From Salinisphaera hydrothermalis C41B8 (GTDB lineage Bacteria; Pseudomonadota; Gammaproteobacteria; Nevskiales; Salinisphaeraceae): DNA of 64,000 nucleotides. Below the pieces are notes generated by a model. It ran no database searches. It saw only the letters and a program-made list of their open reading frames with translations, and had not been told where the DNA came from. Within the stretch, counting starts at the first letter, position 1. Each line of letters starts with the position of its first letter. The DNA lies in NCBI RefSeq assembly GCF_000732535.1, contig NZ_APNK01000005.1, forward strand, positions 62,001 through 126,000, read 5' to 3'. This document shows, piece by piece, positions 40,862-48,526 of this stretch. The translations under genes and the position numbers were made by a program.

Positions 40862-43509
40862 GCGGCGGCGCCTTCCTCGTTCTCGATCGCATCGAACAGC
40901 GACGGCATCGATACCTGGCGCGCCGCCGACTCGACGTAGGCGCAGCCATCCAGGAAATACGGGTGCGACAGTTCACACGCCATGCCGCGGCGGCCGGCCA
41001 GCACCGCGCGGTATGGGACGGTCATCAGGCCGCCGAACGGGTCATAGACCGTCTCGCCCGGCTGGCTCCACTGCTGAATCGCCCGGTCCGCGAGATCGAA
41101 CTGCATCGGGCATAGATGCATCTCGCGACCCTTCGCCGACTGCGCCGAGTTAAGCGTCAACATCCGCGTGATGTCGGTCCACACGTCCGGGTGCCACGAC
41201 TGCGGCTGCAGTAGCATGAACGTCACCGGCAGCTTGCCCTGCGCCTCGAGCGCTTCGCCGACCGCAACGTGATATTCGTAGTCGTAGACGTTCGACAGAC
41301 TGTAATCACGGAACAGGCGGAACAGCTGCTTGTGCGTCAGATCCCGCATTTCCTCGGGCGTCATCAGTCGGTCGCCGCTGCTACGCGCGTACCCGTGGGC
41401 GTCGATCTGCCAGCGGCTACGCGAATATGCGGACTTGTCCTTCACCACCGGCTCGTCGGCATAACTGTTGCTGGTGTCGGTCGGAGGTTTTCGGAACAGC
41501 AACAGGTATTCGGGCATGCCGAATCCCATCTTGCTACCGTCCTTGCACTGTTCCGTCCAGCCGAGCCGGTAGGTCTGGTTGTTCTCGCGTACCACGTCGG
41601 TCGCGATGGTTTTCATGCCCATATAGCCGAAGCCGTGGCCCGTGAAGTTGGCGATGCAGTCGACGTGGAATGGGTAGACAGTCTGAAACCCCAGGCCGGT
41701 CATGCCGCTCGGCACGATGCGGTCTTTCACGTGGATCGCCGCGACCCGGCCTGGCTTGAGCACACGTAGCAGCTCGGGCACCAGATAATCCATCTGCTCC
41801 CAAAAATGCCGGTTGTTGTCGGTGTGCCCGAAGTCCGAGTAGTTCGGGCTGTACTCGTACTGCGTCGAGAACGGGATCGAGGTCAGAATCAGGTCGACGC
41901 TGTCGTCGTCCATCGATCGCGTTTCGGGCACGCAGTCGTTATTGATAAGCCGATAGTTTTCGCCGGTCACTTCGACGCGCTCGACGCCCATGGCGCGGGT
42001 CAGGTGTTGCGCCATCGCCGCGTGCGACAAGCCGTATTTGCGGATGATCTCGGTCATGCGGGCCACCATGTGGTTGTGTTGGTTCCACTTGCGCTCGACC
42101 TGGTGCCGAACCTCGCGCTCGGCCTCCGTATAGATCAGGTCGACGCGCACGCGGTTGGTTTGCAGGAAGCGGTGCAGGCGGTGGATGGCCTGGATGAAGT
42201 CGCGGAACTTGAAACCGATGCCGAGGAAGATCGCCCAGCTGCAATGTCGCTGGAAATTGCAGCCACCACCGAGCATCGACGGCTTGCCCGCCAGCTCGCG
42301 GATCTCGCCATCGGAGAATCCGACGATCGCCTGCTCGCGGGTGTCCATGTCCTGCGATCCGTAGACGCTCACGACATCCGGTACCGCACGCTCGATCGCG
42401 TGCCGCTCCGCCTCGAGGTCGTGCCACAGGATGCGATGGGCGGCCGGGTCCTCGGCCCGCAGCTCGACCATTTTCTGCACGCGATCATCCAGGCTGCGAC
42501 GCTTTTCCTGCGCAGCCGCCTGCACGCCCGCCGCGGCATCCCGGAACATGAGCATCTGCCCGTCCCGTTCGGTTCCGGCGTCGGAATGGTCCGTCGGAAT
42601 CTCGTGCCAGCGCACGTCCAGATCGGGCAGTTCGTAGCCTTCGTCGCTGAATCCGAGATCCGAAGGCTTCTGAACGAACAGCCCCCACGACGCAACCCAC
42701 AGCCAGAACTCTTCTTCCTTGTGCGGATGGATAGTCAGCTGGTCAGCCTTCTCGCTGTTGCGCTTGAAGAACCGGGTCTTGGCCGCCGACACATCCATGA
42801 CGCCTAGGAATGCCGAATAGGCCAGCAGCTCGATGTAATCGTTCGGCGACGGCGTGGCCGTGGCCACGAGTCGGTACCGGATCGCATCGGAGCGCGTGCG
42901 TTCGTTGAGCGTCTTGCGGTCGCCGGCGAACAGGGCCATGAACTCGCGGAACGTCTTCGTGCCGCCGAAGCCGCGCAGGCAATCCGCTTCATCGAGGCTC
43001 GCCGCGTCGAACAACTGCGGATCCAGGCGGCCATCGCGCACGGATTCGTAGTTCGTCAAATAGATGCCCGGACCGTCGATCTCATCGTTGCGGCGGATGA
43101 AGCGAACCGATGGGCGGCGATCGGGTCGGTCGGCATTCCATCGTGCCAACTCGTCGCGCTGCGCATCGGTCACGAACGGATGCTCGCCGGTGCAGAGCGT
43201 GTTCGCATCGCGCTTGAACTCTTGCCGGACGCCGAGCGGCGCGACGATCAGGCCGTACCCTTCGCCGTTGATTTCACCGGCTGCCGCCGCGGCCGCGAGC
43301 GTCAGGCGCACCCATTCGATTTCCTGAATCGTCTTGCCGAGACCGAACGCCTCAAAGAGCGCGCGACAGCCACCGGCGCACGCCCATTGCACAGCGGCGC
43401 GCTGGTGCGGCTTGAGCAGCGGATTGATATCGGCGTCGTCAATCTGGAATCCAACGCTCTTGGCGATCTCTACTTTCGAGCGCAGGAAGTCGTTGTAATC
43501 AATGCTCAT
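40858..43509 (-). CDS. Fused DEAD-type helicase and N4/N6 DNA methyltransferase
   Basis: An 883-residue protein from MSIDYNDFLRSKVEIAKSV, an ATG in an ATGA overlap. Residues about 30-520 are a superfamily 2 helicase: FEAFGLGKTIQEIEW (motif I), SLDEADCLRG (motif II), VATATPSPNDY (motif III) and QAIHRLHRFLQTNRVRVDL (motif VI). From about 545 the methyltransferase has INNDCVPETRSMDDDSVDLI and TSIPFSTQYEYS, which is motif IV with Ile in place of the first Pro of SPPF. It ends with QPGETVYDPFGGLMTVPYRA and GMACELSHPYFL, motif I at the C-terminus, which is the beta-class order. It probably modifies adenine or cytosine N4 in phage or host DNA, with the helicase part tracking along it. No partner nuclease is seen next to it. 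Confidence 0.85.
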   Translation of the reverse strand: MSIDYNDFLRSKVEIAKSVGFQIDDADINPLLKPHQRAAVQWACAGGCRALFEAFGLGKTIQEIEWVRLTLAAAAAAGEINGEGYGLIVAPLGVRQEFKRDANTLCTGEHPFVTDAQRDELARWNADRPDRRPSVRFIRRNDEIDGPGIYLTNYESVRDGRLDPQLFDAASLDEADCLRGFGGTKTFREFMALFAGDRKTLNERTRSDAIRYRLVATATPSPNDYIELLAYSAFLGVMDVSAAKTRFFKRNSEKADQLTIHPHKEEEFWLWVASWGLFVQKPSDLGFSDEGYELPDLDVRWHEIPTDHSDAGTERDGQMLMFRDAAAGVQAAAQEKRRSLDDRVQKMVELRAEDPAAHRILWHDLEAERHAIERAVPDVVSVYGSQDMDTREQAIVGFSDGEIRELAGKPSMLGGGCNFQRHCSWAIFLGIGFKFRDFIQAIHRLHRFLQTNRVRVDLIYTEAEREVRHQVERKWNQHNHMVARMTEIIRKYGLSHAAMAQHLTRAMGVERVEVTGENYRLINNDCVPETRSMDDDSVDLILTSIPFSTQYEYSPNYSDFGHTDNNRHFWEQMDYLVPELLRVLKPGRVAAIHVKDRIVPSGMTGLGFQTVYPFHVDCIANFTGHGFGYMGMKTIATDVVRENNQTYRLGWTEQCKDGSKMGFGMPEYLLLFRKPPTDTSNSYADEPVVKDKSAYSRSRWQIDAHGYARSSGDRLMTPEEMRDLTHKQLFRLFRDYSLSNVYDYEYHVAVGEALEAQGKLPVTFMLLQPQSWHPDVWTDITRMLTLNSAQSAKGREMHLCPMQFDLADRAIQQWSQPGETVYDPFGGLMTVPYRAVLAGRRGMACELSHPYFLDGCAYVESAARQVSMPSLFDAIENEEGAAA

Positions 43510-44018
43510 GCCCGGCCTCGCTTCCATAGCGCCACAACGAACAGCGGCACGAGCAGCAACAGCAGCCACTGGCTTGGCTCCGGCGTCTCGGTCACCGGCC
43601 GTTTGTCGTGCCACTGGATGGTCGGCTGAGCGATCGGACGCGATACCCGCGTGTCGTAGTGCTCGAACACCGGCAACGGCGCGTCGATGATCGATCGCGT
43701 GACCCATTCAGGAATACTGGGCGCGGCGTACTGCGTGATATCGGCGCCCGGCGTATGCACGTGCTGGATCAGGCCGAGCGGGCCGGACTCCTGCAATGCG
43801 GATAGCGTCGGCGCGTCGTCGTATGGCGTCCACGCGGGCCAGTAATCGACAACCTGCCGCCCGTGGCCACAGTTGACTTGCTGGACGGCATGGCCGGCAG
43901 TGTTGATCGCTACGCAGTCGCCGTTGTTTACGATGTGTGGGGCGCGCGGCATGAGCCAGATTGCGGCCAGGATCAGGACGGCCAGGATGGCGAATCCAAG
44001 GATTCCTAGAACTTTCAT
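43506..44018 (-). CDS. Membrane protein with PEP-CTERM-like C-terminus
   Basis: A 170-residue protein. The N-terminus is a signal anchor (about 4-24, LGILGFAILAVLILAAIWLM). A periplasmic part of about 120 residues (NGDCVAINTAGHAVQQVNCG) follows. The last 29 residues read TPEPSQWLLLLLVPLFVVAL then WKRGRA: a PEP motif, a hydrophobic helix and a basic end, which is the shape of the PEP-CTERM exosortase signal. Whether the host has an exosortase cannot be seen here, so it may instead be an ordinary two-helix membrane protein. It sits between ninB and the helicase-methyltransferase. Confidence 0.68.
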   Translation of the reverse strand: MKVLGILGFAILAVLILAAIWLMPRAPHIVNNGDCVAINTAGHAVQQVNCGHGRQVVDYWPAWTPYDDAPTLSALQESGPLGLIQHVHTPGADITQYAAPSIPEWVTRSIIDAPLPVFEHYDTRVSRPIAQPTIQWHDKRPVTETPEPSQWLLLLLVPLFVVALWKRGRA

Positions 44019-44452
44019 GCCGCCACCTCGTATTCATCAAACACGTTGGCCGCACGCTCGCTCCACTCAACGCCGTGATCGGCGCCGAAGGCCTGGATGA
44101 TGTCGAGCAAGTCGATGAACTCGCGCTTCCGCAGATTGCGGCTTGATCCTCCGAGCACGACGAAGCCGCCGTTGATGCCCGGCACCGCGTCCTGTCCTTT
44201 CAGAGCAGCCACGAAGATCTGTTTCCAGTCCTCTTTTTTCAGGTACCGGCCGTGCCACTCGACCTGCTCGGCGATATCACTGCAGCAAGCCCAGAGCTTT
44301 GCGTTCTGATCAAGCGTGCGCTTGTCCTCATGCGGCCGGACGACGATCTCCCATACCCTCTCGCCGCCGGTCACGATCCGGTCGACGACCTGATGGGCAT
44401 AGCGACGTTGGGGCTCGCCGGTGATGCGGATGGTTCGGGTGTCGGTGCTCAC
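44015..44452 (-). CDS. ninB: NinB-type recombination protein
   Basis: A 145-residue protein from a GTG (GTGA overlap). It has RPHEDKRTLDQNAKLWACCS, then YLKKEDWKQIFVAALKGQDA, GGFVVLGGSSRNLRKREFID and DLLDIIQAFGADHGVEWSE. These are the clear signature of the lambda NinB (Orf) family, which binds single-stranded DNA and helps load the phage recombinase. It is a marker of a lambdoid nin region. Confidence 0.9.
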   Translation of the reverse strand: MSTDTRTIRITGEPQRRYAHQVVDRIVTGGERVWEIVVRPHEDKRTLDQNAKLWACCSDIAEQVEWHGRYLKKEDWKQIFVAALKGQDAVPGINGGFVVLGGSSRNLRKREFIDLLDIIQAFGADHGVEWSERAANVFDEYEVAA

Positions 44453-44568
44453 GATTCGCCCCTGTCCGGCCGGTATTTGTTTTGATGCACGCGGCGCTTC
44501 CGCGTCCGGCGCTCGCCCGGCCGCTTACCGGTGGCCATATCCACCACGCGGCGGTTCTGCTTACTCAT
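44449..44568 (-). CDS. Small basic protein
   Basis: A 39-residue Arg/Lys-rich protein (MSKQNRRVVDMATGKRPGER, then RTRKRRVHQNKYRPDRGES). Overlaps at both ends (ATGA, GTGA) support translation. It may bind nucleic acid by charge, though nothing specific can be said. Confidence 0.58.
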   Translation of the reverse strand: MSKQNRRVVDMATGKRPGERRTRKRRVHQNKYRPDRGES

Positions 44569-44846
44569 GCCTGCTCCGTCAGTCGAACACCGGCGTGGTA
44601 GAGATCGTCCTCGAGCGCGCCGGCGGTAATGCGGCAGTCGTAGATGCCGACAAAGCAATCGCCGTACTGGTCCCGATAATCGGAATAGCGAGACGAATTG
44701 ATGTTGATCTTCGTGACACCGCGCTCGGGAATCGCGAACAGAGCGCAAGGCTTCGTGAGCCCGCCCTTCCGGATCCGACGGACCAGGTCGCCAAATTCGT
44801 TCACCGGCAACTCGGTCACCTTCGTTTGAGACTTACGTGCTGCCAT
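44565..44846 (-). CDS. Small hypothetical protein in the replication-ninB region
   Basis: A 93-residue protein: KVTELPVNEFGDLVRRIRKG, then KPCALFAIPERGVTKININS, and YRDQYGDCFVGIYDCRITAG near the end. The start lies 14 nt inside the P-like gene. It looks like a small alpha/beta protein without a known motif. Confidence 0.65.
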   Translation of the reverse strand: MAARKSQTKVTELPVNEFGDLVRRIRKGGLTKPCALFAIPERGVTKININSSRYSDYRDQYGDCFVGIYDCRITAGALEDDLYHAGVRLTEQA

Positions 44847-45504
44847 GACTCTCCTCCTGGGCCAGATCGAAACGTTCGGTAGCCAGGCGCCGGCGCATCT
44901 CGGCCGCGAGTTCGCGCTGGCGTTCTGCCGGCGGGGCCGGCGGCTGTTTCTGCGGAAGCGCTTTGTGCAGCTTCGGGAACTCGAAACCCTCACGGGCCTT
45001 GATCAATGCCGCGTCATATTCGCGGGCAAACCGCCGACGTGCCTCAGTCGCATTCATCTGATCGAATGCGTGCTGGCATCGCCCGCGCGCCCACGCGACG
45101 GCCGGATGCGAATATTCCCGTTTAGTCGCCTCGGCATAGGCCTCATCGAGCGGCGGCATGCCGAAATCGGCATATCCGGGCAGACACAGTTCGCGAAACT
45201 CGGCGGCACCCGGCGGCCACCAGTTGTGGGCACGCAGGTACCGCGGCAACCGATCGATGCCGCGTTGCAGGTCATCGAAACCCAGCCCCGAAAGTCGCTC
45301 GGCCCAGACCGCAGAGACCGCGCGGCGCGAACGTTGATCGGGCATGGTCGAGGTGAACTTGTGGCCGCACTCCGCCCCGAGACGCGTGAACAGGTCACCG
45401 ATAGTCTGTTGCGACTGTGGCTCCGCACGACGATTAGTCGCGGCCGAAGTCGGCGTAGAATCCAGCAACACCCGGCTGGTCACGCTCTGAATCGGTTCCG
45501 GCAT
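44833..45504 (-). CDS. Replication protein P-like (helicase loader)
   Basis: A 223-residue protein, ATG 45504 chosen because GGGAGG lies 5 nt upstream; it overlaps the O-like gene by 71 nt. The core VSAVWAERLSGLGFDDLQRG, then IDRLPRYLRAHNWWPPGAAE and FRELCLPGYADFGMPPLDEA matches the lambda P-like family in temperate phages. The C-terminus is charged and helical (ERQRELAAEMRRRLATERFD). It would deliver the host DnaB helicase to the origin made by the O-like protein. Confidence 0.8.
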   Translation of the reverse strand: MPEPIQSVTSRVLLDSTPTSAATNRRAEPQSQQTIGDLFTRLGAECGHKFTSTMPDQRSRRAVSAVWAERLSGLGFDDLQRGIDRLPRYLRAHNWWPPGAAEFRELCLPGYADFGMPPLDEAYAEATKREYSHPAVAWARGRCQHAFDQMNATEARRRFAREYDAALIKAREGFEFPKLHKALPQKQPPAPPAERQRELAAEMRRRLATERFDLAQEESHGST

Positions 45505-46318
45505 CGGATCCTCCCTGGCCTTTGGGCGGCCGTGAGAAATTCGCGACACGAGCGCTCTTCAGCGCCTGCTGCGCCGTCTCAAGCTCGGTCGCCATCTGGT
45601 TGACGAAATTGCGGTAATAGGCGGGCTGGCCTGGACGGCCGCCGTTTTTCGCGTGGGCGGCTGCGATTGCGTCGTCAACCAGCCACGTCGGCAGTTGCCG
45701 CTGCACCCAGTCGCGAAATAGGCCCATCGAGGCAACGCTCATGACCTCGCTCATGGCATAGCCGTAGTGGTGCATGAGGTGATTACCCCACTCGGCAACC
45801 GTGGCTGGGACGTGCGTCGCTTGCTCGTTCGACGCGTCCGCGCGCGTTGGTTCGGTACGGTACGGTGGGTATAACGGGTCGGGTGAACCCCCGTTCGGGG
45901 TTTCCGACCTCTGTGTTCGGGGTTTTTCGACAAACCCCGAACCTTGTTCGGGGTTATTTCCACGAACGCTGTTCGGGGTTTGATCTTCTAAACCATGAAC
46001 AGGATTCGCCCTTTCCCTGACTGCCAAATCCAGCTCGGCAATCGGGCAACGGTATCGATTGGTGACATGGCGACCGCCGCCACCGACCCTGACGCGCTCG
46101 AACCAGAAGACGCCATCGATCTCTCTCGACTCGATACGGCGGAGGATCTTCTGGATGCCGCGCTCACTCATGCAACATCGACGGGCCAGACGTGCCACGC
46201 CTGGAAATATATTGTCCCCATCTGCGTTTGCCTCGTCCGCAAGCGCAAGCGCCACCAGTTTCTCGGCGCCGCCATATGGGTAGTTATCGAGGATGAATCC
46301 AGTCACCTTGGCGCTCAT
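45434..46318 (-). CDS. Replication initiation protein O-like
   Basis: A 294-residue protein. The N-terminal 100 residues form a winged helix: KLVALALADEANADGDNIFP, then GVARLARRCCMSERGIQKIL. The middle (about 105-160) is a low-complexity linker that overlaps four or five iterons, as in lambda O where the origin lies inside the gene. The C-terminus contains YGYAMSEVMSVASMGLFRDW and AIAAAHAKNGGRPGQPAYYR, the part that would contact the loader. Position before the P-like gene agrees. Confidence 0.82.
   Translation of the reverse strand: MSAKVTGFILDNYPYGGAEKLVALALADEANADGDNIFPGVARLARRCCMSERGIQKILRRIESREIDGVFWFERVRVGGGGRHVTNRYRCPIAELDLAVRERANPVHGLEDQTPNSVRGNNPEQGSGFVEKPRTQRSETPNGGSPDPLYPPYRTEPTRADASNEQATHVPATVAEWGNHLMHHYGYAMSEVMSVASMGLFRDWVQRQLPTWLVDDAIAAAHAKNGGRPGQPAYYRNFVNQMATELETAQQALKSARVANFSRPPKGQGGSDAGTDSERDQPGVAGFYADFGRD
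45893..45981. repeat. Iteron cluster, candidate replication origin
   Basis: The 11-mer GTTCGGGGTTT occurs on the plus strand at 45893, 45915, 45946 (last base A) and 45971, and inverted at 45932-45942. Spacings are 22, 31 and 25 nt. The cluster is inside the O-like gene, exactly where lambda places its origin. An AT-richer stretch lies immediately to the right (45956-46000). Confidence 0.78.
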
Positions 46319-46327
46319 GTCGTATTG

Positions 46328-46555
46328 CTACTTGCCACCGTGTTCCGCCGGCCCGGACTTAATGCGCTCAACAACCGCCGCGCACTTCTCGGGATTGCCA
46401 TCGGCCAGAATCGATAGCTCGCGCCAGTGGTGATCCGCCTTTTCGCGATGCTGTTGGTACTGCGCTTGCAGCTCCATTGCAGCCGACTGCTCAGCAAGCG
46501 CACGCTGCTTGTGGTACGCAATCGCGTCACGTAGCTCCGCGGCGCTGGGGATCAT
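46328..46555 (-). CDS. Small coiled-coil protein
   Basis: A 75-residue, nearly all-helical protein: IPSAAELRDAIAYHKQRALA, then EQSAAMELQAQYQQHREKAD. It is between the CII-like and O-like genes and makes an ATGA overlap with the former. Function unknown. Confidence 0.68.
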   Translation of the reverse strand: MIPSAAELRDAIAYHKQRALAEQSAAMELQAQYQQHREKADHHWRELSILADGNPEKCAAVVERIKSGPAEHGGK

Positions 46556-46887
46556 GACGGGCTCCAGACCCGATTCAGGGGCCGGCTGTATCGCGTGTGC
46601 GTCTCGCTGTTCTGCAACGACGACGTGCCGATTTCGGCCATGACGACCAGCGACTGGTAGTGCGCCTCGGGCACTTCACGAATCCCCGTGGCTTTAGGCA
46701 CGACGCGGTAACCCATCAGGTCGAGGAACGCCGCAAGCTTCGATAGGCGGATCCCGTATTGATCGCTGAATACGCGGCTCACTGCGGTGCGGTCACCGCC
46801 GATGGCTGCCGCGATATCGAGGTCGTCGATGTCGCGACGCTTCTGGTGCAACGCCTGTGTCAGGCGATCAGGCTCATGTGCCGTCAT
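46552..46887 (-). CDS. CII-like transcription activator
   Basis: A 111-residue protein from MTAHEPDRLTQALHQKRRDI. The helix-turn-helix DIAAAIGGDRTAVSRVFSDQ, followed by LSKLAAFLDLMGYRVVPK, resembles lambda CII in size and arrangement. It is the second gene of the operon after cro, and a TTGC-N6-TTGC site (the known CII target) lies 54 nt upstream of its start. It should drive a promoter toward the CI gene and so favour lysogeny. Confidence 0.77.
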   Translation of the reverse strand: MTAHEPDRLTQALHQKRRDIDDLDIAAAIGGDRTAVSRVFSDQYGIRLSKLAAFLDLMGYRVVPKATGIREVPEAHYQSLVVMAEIGTSSLQNSETHTRYSRPLNRVWSPS

Positions 46888-46940
46888 GTCTTTCTCCTCG
46901 AACAACGGGCTCTAGCAGTCGCAAAAACTCACGACAGGAA

Positions 46941-46954
46941 TTGCGTGCGCTTGC
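46941..46954 (+). promoter_or_regulatory. CII-type activator site (pRE-like)
   Basis: TTGCGTGCGCTTGC is an exact match to TTGC-N6-TTGC, on the plus strand, between the cII-like and cro-like genes and facing the repressor gene. In lambda the -35 lies between the repeats; the -10 expected here (near 46968-46973, GACCAT) is poor, as fits an activator-dependent promoter. Confidence 0.7.
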
Positions 46955-47021
46955 GGGCTCGGCTGACGACCATGGGTTTCATCAAGCCGACGACACCGGA
47001 CGCGTATCCATGAACCGCAGC

Positions 47022-47285
47022 TCACGCCGACACCCCTTCGATGGGCTCGACCTCGCGAGTGCGCAGGACGTCTTTTGTCCAGCGACGCGACCGATCCGGA
47101 TTGGCGTTGGCCATGTCGCAGATGGTTGCCGCGTAGTTGGTCTCGCCGGTCCATTCCGTGCGCGGCAGACCAACGCGCGTCCACTTGAAGACCGTCGGCT
47201 GGTGAAGATTGAGCGCCCTGGCGACCGCCGTTTGACCACCCGCCTCTCTCACGGCCTGCGTAACGATGGGGTTGTGCGTATTCAT
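47022..47285 (-). CDS. Cro-like / YdaS-type repressor
   Basis: An 87-residue protein: PIVTQAVREAGGQTAVARAL, then NLHQPTVFKWTRVGLPRTEW. That is the helix-turn-helix of the YdaS/Cro-type family. The rest (TGETNYAATICDMANANPD) is the usual C-terminal part. It is the first gene of the rightward-lambda-like early operon and divergent from the CI-type gene. It should bind the same operator region and shut repressor synthesis. Confidence 0.82.
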   Translation of the reverse strand: MNTHNPIVTQAVREAGGQTAVARALNLHQPTVFKWTRVGLPRTEWTGETNYAATICDMANANPDRSRRWTKDVLRTREVEPIEGVSA

Positions 47286-47298
47286 GACATCTCACGTA

Positions 47299-47326
47299 TT
47301 GGCTACCCTCGATAATAACCGATAGT
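47299..47326 (+). promoter_or_regulatory. Candidate repressor maintenance promoter (pRM-like)
   Basis: TTGGCT at 47299-47304, 16-nt spacer, GATAGT at 47321-47326. Transcription would start near 47333, which rules out a repressor start before that and favours the ATG at 47370. The -10 overlaps the operator. Confidence 0.5.
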
Positions 47327-47339
47327 GATCGTCTTGCAA
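47312..47339 (-). promoter_or_regulatory. Candidate early promoter for the cro operon (pR-like)
   Basis: On the minus strand TTGCAA (47339-47334), a 16-nt spacer and TATTAT (47317-47312). The -10 hexamer is inside the operator, so bound repressor would block it. Confidence 0.65.
47314..47327 (-). promoter_or_regulatory. Repressor operator, copy 1
   Basis: ACTATCGGTTATTA on the minus strand between the cro-like and CI-like genes. It matches two copies at 48513 and 48539 in 13 and 11 of 14 positions. Placement at both ends of the immunity region is the pattern of lambda OR and OL. Confidence 0.68.
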
Positions 47340-47369
47340 TCCCCCAAAGTAATTTCTGCGACGCACACA

Positions 47370-48098
47370 ATGGGGTCCGACCCCGGAAAACCTTCGAGAC
47401 GGCGCGTGGCAGATCCCCAATTCGCTCAACGCTTTCGTCAGGCTTGCAACGAGCAAGGCATCAAGACGACGCAAAAAGCGCTGGCCGCTTACTTCGGCGT
47501 GAGCGAGATCACTGCGCGCAATTGGTGGCACGGCGAAAAACTGCCGGGCATGAATAACGCCCGGAAGGCCGCCGAAAAACTCGACGTCAACGTCGAATGG
47601 CTACTCTCCGGACGTGGTCCGCGTTACGCTTCGTTGCCTGATACAACGAACGTGCGAGGGGACAATGTTCGACCAGTGCAGGCGCCGTTTCAGAGTGCGC
47701 CTATCGTGAGTTGGGCCAACGCAGGGAACTGGGCCGAAGTCGTCGACTCATACGAGCCCGGCGACGCGGAGCACTGGTACCCAATCCCGCCGAACGTGAA
47801 GTGCAGTGCCTCGTCGTTCTGGACCGAAGTCCAGGGGCGCAGCATGATCAACACGACTGGCGGGCGGAGTTACCCGCCCGGCTCGTACATTCTGGTGGAT
47901 CCGGAACTTCGCGATGCTGTGGTCGGGAACCTGGTATTGGCGCGTCTGGATGACACGCACGAGGTCACGTTCAAACGTCTGAACGTCGAGAACGGCCGCT
48001 ACTACCTTGAGCCGCTGAACACCCAGTATTCGATCATCGAAATTGACACCCCCGCTCAGATTATCGGCACCGTCCTGATCGCGATCGTGGCGGCCTGA
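47370..48098 (+). CDS. CI-like repressor with S24 autocleavage domain
   Basis: A 242-residue protein. The N-terminal helix-turn-helix is QKALAAYFGVSEITARNWWH, with KLDVNVEWLLSGRGP closing the domain. The C-terminal LexA/S24 fold has the Ala-Gly cleavage pair in SWANAGNWAE, the nucleophile Ser in VQGRSMINT and the Lys in EVTFKRLN. RecA-stimulated self-cleavage would induce the prophage after DNA damage. The ATG at 47370 is preferred over the GTG at 47325 because of the promoter position; its ribosome site is weak. It is divergent from cro and convergent with the periplasmic gene. Confidence 0.88.
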   Translation: MGSDPGKPSRRRVADPQFAQRFRQACNEQGIKTTQKALAAYFGVSEITARNWWHGEKLPGMNNARKAAEKLDVNVEWLLSGRGPRYASLPDTTNVRGDNVRPVQAPFQSAPIVSWANAGNWAEVVDSYEPGDAEHWYPIPPNVKCSASSFWTEVQGRSMINTTGGRSYPPGSYILVDPELRDAVVGNLVLARLDDTHEVTFKRLNVENGRYYLEPLNTQYSIIEIDTPAQIIGTVLIAIVAA

Positions 48099-48099
48099 G

Positions 48100-48450
48100 C
48101 TATTTGCCCCTCAGGTGCCCGACGAGCTTGGCACCGGCAATAGCCAGTGCATCAGTCGGATGCTGTCGGCAGTAATTTGTGACCCAGTGGACCATGCCGC
48201 TGGAATCCGTCTGCCTCATATCGCGAACAAAAAAGCTCAAGCCCGATACGTAACCAAGAAGCCATTGGCCTTCCTGATACTTAGCTGAGGTATTCGGGTG
48301 GTCGCCTGCCCAGTTGTCGGTCCATTCCCCACATGAGTCCGAGCCAATTCCATAAACTACGTAATTCGCGGATTGCGGCGAGTCTGAAAACGCCGGCTGA
48401 GCGACGATAGCTAGCGCGATAGCCGCGCCCCAAAGAGCTTTGTTAACCAT
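48100..48450 (-). CDS. Small secreted protein next to repressor
   Basis: A 116-residue protein with a Sec signal peptide (about 1-22, ALWGAAIALAIVAQPAFS). The mature part has QWLLGYVSGLSFFVRDMRQ and HWVTNYCRQHPTDALAIAGA, with two Cys that could pair. It resembles small periplasmic proteins found in prophages beside the repressor; no activity is known. It ends 2 nt from the repressor stop, on the opposite strand. Lysogen expression and a superinfection-exclusion role are possible, inferred from position only. Confidence 0.72.
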   Translation of the reverse strand: MVNKALWGAAIALAIVAQPAFSDSPQSANYVVYGIGSDSCGEWTDNWAGDHPNTSAKYQEGQWLLGYVSGLSFFVRDMRQTDSSGMVHWVTNYCRQHPTDALAIAGAKLVGHLRGK

Positions 48451-48512
48451 CTAAATCCCCCCGTGCAAGAGCCTAAAACTCTGCCGCAGACGAGTTGTAC
48501 CCGCAATAAATT

Positions 48513-48526
48513 ACTATCGGTTATTG
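48513..48526 (+). promoter_or_regulatory. Repressor operator, copy 2
   Basis: ACTATCGGTTATTG, 13 of 14 identical to copy 1, on the far side of the repressor gene. Copy 3 follows after 12 nt. Confidence 0.66.

Noticed and set aside
46887-47022. Short minus-strand gene between cII and cro
   Set aside because: Only 9- and 17-codon frames are present; the stretch is better read as the CII-type control region.
47325-47369. GTG start for the repressor at 47325
   Set aside because: The pRM-like promoter and the operator overlap it, so transcripts would begin after it.
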